A DNA stretch of 28,941 nucleotides. Source: a virus. The DNA is taken from IMG/VR virus record IMGVR_UViG_3300049595_003752, positions 76,163-105,103 of that record. One strand, given 5' to 3'. The notes below the pieces were generated by a model. It was not told the origin of the DNA. It searched no databases and worked only from the letters and a program-made list of their open reading frames with translations. Below, one piece after another: positions 1-7,084 of the stretch. Position 1 is the first letter of the stretch; every line of letters starts with the position of its first letter. Both the position numbers and the translations under genes were made by a program.

Positions 1-498
1 TACCGAAGATAAGGGTGTGATATAATCTATATCCCAACCGTAATTTAACTCACCGTTATATAAACCGTAATTATCCCAAGACATCCAATCTTCAAATTTA
101 GATTCTAAATGTCTTTTAAAATCTTCAAATGAACAACCTAAAATTTGATTTGCTTTTACTTGTGAAGTGTATTTTTTTCTTTTAAGACTTTGTTTAACCT
201 GATTTTTTATTTTAATGGATAATTTAAACAAGGGATTATTTTTTCTTTTTAGTTTTTGATACTCTACACTATTTTTTACTATTTTTTCTTTATTACTTGA
301 ATAATACTTTTCCCAGTAATTTGAATTATTGTCCTTCCATAACTTATTATATTCAGTCAACTTATCTTTATTTATTTTTTTATAAGTTTTTTGGTAATTT
401 TTTCTTTTTTCTTTATATTCAGGGTCATTTTTTTTACTAAGATAATGTTGTTTTCTTTTTTCTAAAATATCTTTTTTATTTCTTTCGTAGTAAGTCAT
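1..498 (-). CDS. HNH-type endonuclease, partial (runs off window start)
   Basis: I translated this by hand from the complement of bases 498-1. The frame stays open for 166 codons and leaves the window before any stop. The N-terminal half is very Lys/Asn/Tyr-rich and helical, as in the spacer of phage HNH homing endonucleases. Near the visible end come the motifs MSWDNYG and GWDIDYITPLSS, which match the family pattern GWDIDHIxPLSS. The position that is normally the first catalytic His is Tyr here (codon TAT), so this copy may be inactive. ATG at 498-496 is chosen because it is the first in-frame ATG of the open frame and lies 26 nt after an ATATTTATTA motif on the same strand. Its likely role would be a mobile homing nuclease. 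The missing C-terminus prevents a check of the rest of the HNH site. A second HNH gene lies at 26561-27493. Confidence 0.72.
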   Translation of the reverse strand, partial: MTYYERNKKDILEKRKQHYLSKKNDPEYKEKRKNYQKTYKKINKDKLTEYNKLWKDNNSNYWEKYYSSNKEKIVKNSVEYQKLKRKNNPLFKLSIKIKNQVKQSLKRKKYTSQVKANQILGCSFEDFKRHLESKFEDWMSWDNYGLYNGELNYGWDIDYITPLSSV

Positions 499-524
499 AA
501 AATAATCTTCTTTTTCATTCTTTT

Positions 525-534
525 TAATAAATAT
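525..534 (-). promoter_or_regulatory. ATATTTATTA motif, putative phage promoter
   Basis: On the minus strand this reads ATATTTATTA and points into the HNH-like gene, 26 nt before its ATG. It forms a divergent pair with the + strand copy at 540-549. This is inferred from recurrence of the motif across the window. Confidence 0.4.
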
Positions 535-539
535 CTCGA

Positions 540-549
540 ATATTTATAA
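540..549 (+). promoter_or_regulatory. ATATTTATAA motif, putative phage promoter
   Basis: ATATTTATAA ends 5 nt before the ATG at 555. If it acts as a -10 element, the transcript would start at or next to the ATG, giving a leaderless or nearly leaderless mRNA. Confidence 0.45.
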
Positions 550-554
550 TGTAG

Positions 555-1376
555 ATGAAAAAGGCTACACAAATAAAAGAAATTAGTAAAGTTACTAAAA
601 GTGATAGGTATGTAGATTTAACAGGTTTTAAAATGCAAGATGATTTAAATCCTAAAATTTGGGATAAAAATCAAAAATTACGTCCTGAAATTAGAAAAAA
701 CTTACTTAAAATTGCTGACGATTATATTGAAAGTTTAGAAATTGAAAATCTTGACATTGATGACGTTACTTTTACAGGTAGTTTAGCGAATTATAATTGG
801 TCACAATACTCTGATGTTGATTTACACATTCTTATTGATTATAAGGAAATCCCTGTCGATGAGACCTTAGTTCAAGATTTTTTAAAATCTAAAAGTACGG
901 CATGGAATCAAAATCATGATATAAAAATTTATGGTTATGATGTTGAACTTTACGTTCAGGATATATCAGAAGAACATGTTTCAACTGGTGTTTATTCCAT
1001 TTTAAAAAATGAATGGATAGTACAACCTGAAAAAAAAGTTATCACTGTTGATGATAAAAACGTAAGGCTAAAAGCTAATCGTATAATGGATTCAATTGAT
1101 GATTTATACGATGAAATGAAAAAATCAAAAAATTACGACGATGTTGTAATTAAATCAGATAAAATAAAAGATAAAATTAAAAAAATGCGTCAAGCTGGTT
1201 TAGATGAGGCAGGTGAATTTTCAGTAGAAAACATGGTCTTTAAAGTATTAAGACGTAATGGTATGTTGGAAAGACTTTCTGATATCAAAACTGTGGCTTA
1301 CGATAAATCTGTTACGTTAGAAAATAACAGATATTTATATAAAAAAATATTAAAAAATGGCATGTCGTTGTTATAA
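555..1376 (+). CDS. Pol beta-superfamily nucleotidyltransferase-like protein
   Basis: This 273-aa protein has the nucleotidyltransferase signature around residues 75-92: GSLANYNW followed by SDVDLHI. That is the G-S plus D-x-D metal-binding pattern. A later YDVELYVQD could supply the third acidic position. Such GS..SDxDLH proteins recur in T4-like phages, but the substrate is unknown. They could act on tRNA, protein or nucleotides. The N-terminus contains IKE at residues 7-9, weakly resembling the (I/L)xE processing sites seen elsewhere in this window. The start sits 5 nt after an ATATTTATAA motif. The 3' end overlaps the next gene by 20 bases in another frame, and that gene's own putative promoter (1331-1340) lies inside this coding region. 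The fold is well supported; the role is not. Confidence 0.8.
   Translation: MKKATQIKEISKVTKSDRYVDLTGFKMQDDLNPKIWDKNQKLRPEIRKNLLKIADDYIESLEIENLDIDDVTFTGSLANYNWSQYSDVDLHILIDYKEIPVDETLVQDFLKSKSTAWNQNHDIKIYGYDVELYVQDISEEHVSTGVYSILKNEWIVQPEKKVITVDDKNVRLKANRIMDSIDDLYDEMKKSKNYDDVVIKSDKIKDKIKKMRQAGLDEAGEFSVENMVFKVLRRNGMLERLSDIKTVAYDKSVTLENNRYLYKKILKNGMSLL
1331..1340 (+). promoter_or_regulatory. ATATTTATAT motif inside the end of the upstream gene
   Basis: An exact ATATTTATAT lies within the last codons of the nucleotidyltransferase gene, 16 nt before the ATG at 1357. It could drive the cysteine-rich genes separately. AT-rich coding sequence makes a chance match possible. Confidence 0.38.
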
Positions 1377-1716
1377 AATAGTTCAAGGTGGCTCAGGAGC
1401 CTGTGACTTTGATTATATAGATTGTAATGGTGTTTCAGGTACAACTAGTTTTCTTGCTGAATCAACAAATTATATTTGTATTAGGTCGGTTACAAGTTCT
1501 ACTTGTGATTCTTATACAGATAACGCACCTTGTTATAATGGTGTTTGTTTAACTGGTACAACTGACCAATTATTATACGGTTTATTAAACACATTGGGAC
1601 CTTGTCCTGATATCTGTGACGGAACAACCCCTGTTGGTGGTCCTGCTGGCATTGGCCTTGTTGATATTAAAACAGGTCGAGCTTTAAAACCTAACGGTGA
1701 ATCTTACTTACCTTAA
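1357..1716 (+). CDS. Small cysteine-rich single-module protein
   Basis: This 119-aa protein begins MACRCYKI and contains one copy of a module that occurs about ten times in the next gene: CxCYxI, then YIDCNG, then an ICIRS segment, then PCYNGVC. After the module comes a C-terminal tail with DQLLYGLLNTLGPCPDIC, nearly matched in the next gene (DQLLYDILTTYGPCPDIC). The two genes are therefore paralogs of different module number, 8 nt apart and probably co-transcribed. I do not recognise a named family. The repeated extracellular-looking module suggests a virion surface, decoration or fibre component, possibly with the two proteins sharing one attachment tail. No signal peptide or membrane segment is visible. 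The start overlaps the upstream gene by 20 bases. Confidence 0.8.
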   Translation: MACRCYKIVQGGSGACDFDYIDCNGVSGTTSFLAESTNYICIRSVTSSTCDSYTDNAPCYNGVCLTGTTDQLLYGLLNTLGPCPDICDGTTPVGGPAGIGLVDIKTGRALKPNGESYLP

Positions 1717-1724
1717 TTTAAAAT

Positions 1725-3900
1725 ATGGCCTGTAATCTCTATTCAGTTATACTACCACCCTCCAGTACTAATCAATACAACATTTTAGATTGTTCTGGTA
1801 ATACACAATCAAAATTATATTTACCATTCGGTGGTGGTGAAATTAAATTTTGTGCTAACGAAATTGTAGAATTTACAGGAGCCACACCTTCTGTAACTTC
1901 AGGGGCTTGTCAAAGTAATTGTACATGTTTTACAACTAATTTATTAACAAATGAAAGTAATTTAACTAATTTAACTTATGTAGATTGTAACAACAATTAT
2001 TATGTTGATAAGGGACCTGCGTTTGCTCCTGATAAACAAATCTTAAATGCTCAACCAGGTGAATTTTTTGATTTTTGTGCTTTATATGTTTCTGTAAACA
2101 CCAGAGGTTGGTCTGTTACTAATAATGGTGATTGTGAAACTGGTTGTACTTTTTGTCGATGTATAATTGTTAGTAATACAACCAGCGAACTGACCGAAAA
2201 TTTTACTTATACTGATTGTAACGGTAGCCCAAATTTAGTCACACTTAATCCTAAAGAAACAATCACTTTTTGTGGGTTAGATACAGATATTACTGTTGCA
2301 CAGTCTACCAACAATTTAGCGGTTAACTACGGTAATCAATGTGTTGATGATCCAGGTGCTGATTATCCTTTTAAATGCCCTTGTAAGTGTACAACATTTT
2401 CTAATGACACACAAGCGTATAATGATGATGTTTATTTACTTTATACTGACTGTGATAACAACACCAACACAATACAACCAAATATAAGTACAAAATTTGA
2501 AACTATTACTTGTGTTCAAAATTTTGTGTCCATAATTCCTGGAATTCCGAATGATAGACCAGAACCAAATGCTTGGTCTGCAACATATCAATCAGATTGT
2601 ACAGATGGTTCGTGCCCTTGTTATTGTTATAGTATTTTCAACGATGGACCTGAATTTTCACTTGGTTATGTAGATTGTGGTGCGACTGGAACAACAATTC
2701 ATACTATTTACAATTCCTTTTTCGGTATAAATACTTCTTTTTGTAGTCCTTCAATTATTACTCAACAAGACATAACTGAATTATCAACCAACAGCAAATT
2801 ATACACAGGTAATACTTGTTCTAGTGGTAGTTGTGTTTGTAATTGTTATAGTTTGACAAATAATAATGGTTTTAGAACACAACCTAAATATATCGATTGT
2901 AACGGTAATTTACAAACTATATCATTAGAAGATGGGGAAACACAAAAAGTTTGTAGCATTGGTTTAAGTTATAGTGATACTGAAAATATAGATATAATAA
3001 ATGAAGGTCCTTGTATTGATGGTGAATGTCCATCCACACCAATAACTGGTGATTGTACTTGTTATTATGTTATATCAACAAATGGTCTTGAAACTATAGA
3101 TGTTTCAATAGTAGATTGTGACAATATTCCCAATGTTTTAACTTTAACAGAAGGTAAAGGTTTTTGTGCGAAAAGTTATATTTCAGCTAGTGAAGTGGGT
3201 AGTTTAATAGGTAGGAGTAATGGTTTATGTACAGGGGGTGAATGCCCTCAAAATGTTAATTGTTACAATATAGATGCTGGTGGAAGTTCAGATGTTCAAA
3301 CATATTATATTGATCCCGAAGGAATTGTTAGTTTAATATCAGAACCTGGTCCCGTTAGTTTTTGTGCAAAAGTTGTTTTAACTGAATATGATAGTACGGG
3401 AAATCCTGTCGGTAATGAACTGGGTACTGTTACAAATACAGGTGATTGTATTTTTAACGAAACTGAAGGTCTTTATAACTGTCCGGCACCTTGTTATTGT
3501 CTTTATTCATTCAATTCTACGTTTGTTGATTACATTAACTGTAATTACGAATCTGTAACTTTATCTTTAAGTCCAGGATTTAATAAAATTTGTGCACAAT
3601 CCGTGATTAGTTCTGATGGTACTTTTTTTGATAGTGGGTTACTTTGTGATAATAATAGATGTCCTAATTACTGTTGTAATTGTTATACTATTACTAATTT
3701 AGGGTCAAGACCATTTATCGGTTTTACTTATTTAACATGTGATTTAACTATGTCAGAACCGTATGATATTCCGGCAAGTGAATCTTTAACAGTTTGTGCA
3801 TTAAACGTACCTCCTGATGCTAATGGAGGGGCAGCCAGATATAGCGTGACTTTAAACGGACCTTGTTACAATGGACAATGTGTAGATACAATGTCAATTC
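1725..3900 (+). repeat. Tandem cysteine-rich protein modules (diverged)
   Basis: About ten modules are recognisable in translation through the recurring CxCY / YxDCNG / FCA / GxCxxGxC framework. DNA identity between modules is low, so the expansion is old or under diversifying selection. Boundaries are approximate. Confidence 0.75.
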
Positions 3901-4031
3901 AAGATCAATTATTATATGACATTTTAACAACATACGGACCTTGTCCTGATATATGTTGTGGTAAAAACGAAGGTTTTGGTGGTCCAGTTGGTATCGATAT
4001 CAACGACATCAAATCTGGTAAAGTTCTATAA
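1725..4031 (+). CDS. Cysteine-rich modular virion-like protein (about ten modules)
   Basis: This 768-aa protein is built of about ten tandem modules of roughly 65-85 residues. Each reads approximately CxCYxxxN, then Y(I/V)DCNG or a variant, then an (F/V/I)CA segment, then GxCxxGxCP. Modules 8-10 are more diverged; module 8 has YIDPEG in place of YIDC. The composition is rich in Cys, Asn, Thr and Ser with few charged residues. The C-terminus (DQLLYDILTTYGPCPDIC) nearly repeats that of the preceding 119-aa protein. No signal peptide or transmembrane segment is visible. I infer a virion appendage or decoration whose modules may be held by disulfides formed after release, or may bind metal. The position before the head genes fits a structural role. 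The exact function is unknown. Confidence 0.82.
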   Translation: MACNLYSVILPPSSTNQYNILDCSGNTQSKLYLPFGGGEIKFCANEIVEFTGATPSVTSGACQSNCTCFTTNLLTNESNLTNLTYVDCNNNYYVDKGPAFAPDKQILNAQPGEFFDFCALYVSVNTRGWSVTNNGDCETGCTFCRCIIVSNTTSELTENFTYTDCNGSPNLVTLNPKETITFCGLDTDITVAQSTNNLAVNYGNQCVDDPGADYPFKCPCKCTTFSNDTQAYNDDVYLLYTDCDNNTNTIQPNISTKFETITCVQNFVSIIPGIPNDRPEPNAWSATYQSDCTDGSCPCYCYSIFNDGPEFSLGYVDCGATGTTIHTIYNSFFGINTSFCSPSIITQQDITELSTNSKLYTGNTCSSGSCVCNCYSLTNNNGFRTQPKYIDCNGNLQTISLEDGETQKVCSIGLSYSDTENIDIINEGPCIDGECPSTPITGDCTCYYVISTNGLETIDVSIVDCDNIPNVLTLTEGKGFCAKSYISASEVGSLIGRSNGLCTGGECPQNVNCYNIDAGGSSDVQTYYIDPEGIVSLISEPGPVSFCAKVVLTEYDSTGNPVGNELGTVTNTGDCIFNETEGLYNCPAPCYCLYSFNSTFVDYINCNYESVTLSLSPGFNKICAQSVISSDGTFFDSGLLCDNNRCPNYCCNCYTITNLGSRPFIGFTYLTCDLTMSEPYDIPASESLTVCALNVPPDANGGAARYSVTLNGPCYNGQCVDTMSIQDQLLYDILTTYGPCPDICCGKNEGFGGPVGIDINDIKSGKVL

Positions 4032-4076
4032 TCCTATTTATCTTAACTATAATGGTATAATTACCGCATTTAGTGC

Positions 4077-4086
4077 ATATTTATTA
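4077..4086 (+). promoter_or_regulatory. ATATTTATTA motif, putative phage promoter
   Basis: It lies in the 102-base gap before the gene at 4134, 47 nt upstream of its ATG. A weaker CTATTTATCT lies at about 4034. Confidence 0.4.
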
Positions 4087-4133
4087 AGAAATAATGGAAA
4101 TATGCCAGTAACTCATTTTAATTATATAAAAAT

Positions 4134-6668
4134 ATGAAAAATATAACAAATAAAGATTTACAAAGAATGATAAGTTTAATGGGTAATAAAAAACCTATTA
4201 CTGAAAATAAAATTCATTCATCTCTTGAATTAATCAAAAAATCTCCAAACGGCAAATATTATGGTGTTGTTAGAGAAACAAAAAAATACTATATAAAAGA
4301 ATCTAATGATGGTTCTAATTTTGATTTTATCGGCGGTGTTGCTAATAAAATTAAAAATCAGTTTGAATCTTACGAACAAGCTGTTAGAAAACTTAATTTA
4401 ATGTTAGAAGATACTGATGTATTAACTCCAGACATTATTCAAGAAAAAAAGTTTGTTATTAAAACAAAAAAGAAAAAATCTGTTGAGCCTAAAGCTGAAG
4501 AAACACCTGAAGGTGGGGGTGATTTTAGTTTTGGTGGTGAGGAAACTGAAAGTGAAGAAGAAGGTGGTGATTTTGGCAGTGAAGAAGGTGGTGAAGATTT
4601 TAATTTTGGTGGTGAAGAAGAAACAGAAGAAAGTGATGAGTTTGGTGGTGAAGAAGAAACAGAAGGTGGAGAAGATTTTGAATTTGGTGGTGAAGAAGAA
4701 GAAAGTACTGAGGATACTGAAGAAGAAACCGACGAAGATTTAGATTTAGAAGACGAGGGTGAAGATTCTATTAAATACATTCAAAAAATGACTGGTAAAT
4801 TAGGTCAAAAACTTAGAGATACTGAAGATTTATCATCGGATACAATGAAATGGGTTGCTAAAAGTGTTCTTTCAGCATTAGACCTTGACCAAATGGATTC
4901 TGAAGATAAAAAAGATATTATTCGTACTGTTAAAAAGAAAAAAGAAGAAAGTTCTGACGAAGAATTTGATTTCATGAACGACAAACAAGTTATGTCAACA
5001 CCAATCATGACTTATATGTCTAATGACGATATGGTCGATTGGAATAAATTGTCTGACCAAGAAAAGGCTCAAATTGTTAATAACGGTGATGATGATTTAA
5101 TGGATATGGAAGAAACAAACACTTGTTCACACTGTAATGGTTTAGGTCTTGATGATATGACAGGTGAAGAATGTGAGTGGTGTATGGGAACTGGTGTTGA
5201 AGACATGGAAGATTATATGATGGATTCAAAAGAAGAAGATGATATGTACGGACCTGGTGAAGATAAAATTGAAAGTGGTGAAGAAATATTATCTGATGAT
5301 AATTGTTCTTATGGTAGTGACCGTAATCAACCTTACTATGGTGAAACTGAAATGGAAGGTTATCCAGGTATGGAAGAAGACTGGATGTCTGATAAAAAAG
5401 ACTACATGTCAAGATTCGCTAAAAACGTTAAACGTTCAGTCCAAGGTAAAAAAATGGATGAAGAAGAACTTGATTCTCATTTAAGAAAAATTAAAAATAA
5501 ATTAGGTGGTTCAGATATTAGTATAGATGACAATAAAGTTGTAGGTAGATTTGGTTACGTTGACGTAAAGTCTAATGGTTATACAGTTCATTTAGAAGGT
5601 CAAAAATTTGGTAAAACTTTTCAATTCAATGAATTAGGTAAATTACACGATTATGTTAGAGAAATGGGTGAAGATTATATGGATGACCCATATATGATGC
5701 CTCAACCAGCTCCAGCAAGACCTCAGACAAGACCTGATACACCTACAAAACCTGCTAAACCAGGTACCGATAAACCAAGTCCTTCAAAACGTCCTTTTAC
5801 ACCTCCGCCTCATATTACACCTGGTGAAGAACCAAATCCTAAAGCAGGGTATGATGAATATGGTATGGAAAGTTACGGACCAACTGAAGGTATGGATTAT
5901 ATGGAAGATGATACTATAGAAATGTGTTCAGCCTGTGAAGGTAGAGGACATGAATATGGTCGTATAGGTTTTAATCGTCAAACAAACTTTTGTATTACTT
6001 GTGCAGGTACTGGTATGGTTCCTAGAATGGAAATTAATGGTGAGGTTGATGAGCCTTATACGGACGATGCTAACCCTATGTACGGTAATCAAACAAATAC
6101 TTTACCAAAAGGTATGGGTACTAGATACCAATACAAAGAAAAATTTACTTTTCCATTTGGTATGGGTGAAAATAGTAAACGTAACAAAAAAACTATTAAA
6201 GAAGACCATTTAAACAATAAAATGGCTTCTTATGAACAGGATATGGCTTACGAAGATGTTGAAGATATGGCTAGACAACACGGTATGGATGTTGAATTTT
6301 GTCACAAAGATATGGCTAAAGACCCTGAAGAACAAACCATTTATTTGGATTTAATGAAAAAGGGTAAGGTTGTGGCTAAGATTAGAATTAACACGGCAGG
6401 TGATATTGAAATGGGTGGTATGAAAGGTAAAGTTTTTAAAGGTGAACCAGTTGACTCTCATTCAGATTTTGACGAAGTTTTAGATGAAAAAGGAATAAAA
6501 ATGATGCCTCAACCAGCTCCAGCAAGACCACAAACAAGACCTGAAACACCTGTTAAACCGGCAAAACCGGGAACAGATAAACCATCTCCATCTAAGAGAC
6601 CGTTTACACCTCCGCCTCATATTACACCTGGTGAAGAACCAAATCCTAAGGCAAGATATAGAAGATAA
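4134..6668 (+). CDS. Large acidic protein with two zinc-finger pairs and duplicated proline-rich tail
   Basis: This 844-aa protein has a clear order of parts. The N-terminus is MKNITNKDLQRMISLMG followed by PITEN, resembling a capsid-targeting peptide ending in IxE. A small domain (about 28-100) contains KYYGVVRE and KYYIKE. Residues 123-211 are almost all Glu, Gly and Asp. Two DnaJ-like cysteine pairs follow: CSHCNGLG with CEWCMGTG (about 329-352) and CSACEGRG with CITCAGTG (about 597-628). Each pair could hold one zinc. A proline-rich segment starting MMPQPAPARPQTRP occurs twice, at about 521-570 and at the very C-terminus. It lacks a J-domain, so it is not a DnaJ. A packaged internal or structural protein is plausible. 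The stop overlaps the next start as TAATG. Confidence 0.72.
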   Translation: MKNITNKDLQRMISLMGNKKPITENKIHSSLELIKKSPNGKYYGVVRETKKYYIKESNDGSNFDFIGGVANKIKNQFESYEQAVRKLNLMLEDTDVLTPDIIQEKKFVIKTKKKKSVEPKAEETPEGGGDFSFGGEETESEEEGGDFGSEEGGEDFNFGGEEETEESDEFGGEEETEGGEDFEFGGEEEESTEDTEEETDEDLDLEDEGEDSIKYIQKMTGKLGQKLRDTEDLSSDTMKWVAKSVLSALDLDQMDSEDKKDIIRTVKKKKEESSDEEFDFMNDKQVMSTPIMTYMSNDDMVDWNKLSDQEKAQIVNNGDDDLMDMEETNTCSHCNGLGLDDMTGEECEWCMGTGVEDMEDYMMDSKEEDDMYGPGEDKIESGEEILSDDNCSYGSDRNQPYYGETEMEGYPGMEEDWMSDKKDYMSRFAKNVKRSVQGKKMDEEELDSHLRKIKNKLGGSDISIDDNKVVGRFGYVDVKSNGYTVHLEGQKFGKTFQFNELGKLHDYVREMGEDYMDDPYMMPQPAPARPQTRPDTPTKPAKPGTDKPSPSKRPFTPPPHITPGEEPNPKAGYDEYGMESYGPTEGMDYMEDDTIEMCSACEGRGHEYGRIGFNRQTNFCITCAGTGMVPRMEINGEVDEPYTDDANPMYGNQTNTLPKGMGTRYQYKEKFTFPFGMGENSKRNKKTIKEDHLNNKMASYEQDMAYEDVEDMARQHGMDVEFCHKDMAKDPEEQTIYLDLMKKGKVVAKIRINTAGDIEMGGMKGKVFKGEPVDSHSDFDEVLDEKGIKMMPQPAPARPQTRPETPVKPAKPGTDKPSPSKRPFTPPPHITPGEEPNPKARYRR
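5694..5844 (+). repeat. Proline-rich direct repeat, copy 1
   Basis: This is colinear, without gaps, with 6501-6651. The first 29 bases and last 47 bases are identical between copies. The middle 70-odd bases differ mostly at synonymous sites. Confidence 0.9.
6501..6651 (+). repeat. Proline-rich direct repeat, copy 2
   Basis: This is the second copy of the 151-base repeat, ending the coding region of the 844-aa protein. It encodes MMPQPAPARPQTRP to GEEPNPKA with only two or so amino-acid changes from copy 1. Confidence 0.9.
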
Positions 6669-7084
6669 TGAAAGAATTGTATTTAATATACATAAATAAA
6701 ATCGGAACGAACTTTAGAGGGGAGCACATTTTTGAGTTCCTCTTTTCAGATCGAACTAATTACGATTGGGATGAAACTTGGTATGAATCTTCTGTTGTTA
6801 CCGATAAAAATGATTTGACTCCAGACCCAAGTTTTATTAAACTTGTTGGTGGTTTAAAAACTCCTGAATTAGATTTAGAATTAATTCAAAATTCGGGTGT
6901 ATTTCAAATTTATAATGCAGTAGAAGGTATTATTGCATTAGGTTGGGAAAAACTACAAGACGACCAAGACTACCCTGAAGAAAGGTTGGTTTTTAGATTT
7001 GGTGAAACCAAAGAATCAGTAGAAGAAAAGTTATATTCTCTTGATTTGGTTTTAAATTATGATGAAAGTAAAGTTAAAAATTAA
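6668..7084 (+). CDS. Conserved-looking phage protein of unknown function
   Basis: This 138-aa acidic protein matches no family I can name. It begins MKELYLIYINKIGTNFRGEHIFEFLFSD, reading as an alternating hydrophobic beta-rich start. It is rich in Trp, Tyr and Asp (YDWDETWYESS). Both ends are locked to neighbours: TAATG overlaps join it to the acidic zinc-finger gene before it and to the coiled-coil gene after it, so the three are probably translationally coupled and made together. No signal peptide, membrane segment or cysteine motif is seen. The coupling suggests it works with the two flanking proteins, perhaps in virion assembly. Confidence 0.7.
   Translation: MKELYLIYINKIGTNFRGEHIFEFLFSDRTNYDWDETWYESSVVTDKNDLTPDPSFIKLVGGLKTPELDLELIQNSGVFQIYNAVEGIIALGWEKLQDDQDYPEERLVFRFGETKESVEEKLYSLDLVLNYDESKVKN

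Noticed and set aside
4439-4780. Open frames opposite and offset to the acidic region of the 844-aa gene (Ser/Pro-rich and Lys/Val-rich)
   Set aside because: They are shadows of the GAA/GGT-rich coding repeats. Their composition is low-complexity and they have no start signals.
5119-6015. DnaJ chaperone call from the CxxCxGxG motifs
   Set aside because: There is no J-domain and the two cysteine pairs are ~250 residues apart, so only a zinc-binding role is supported.
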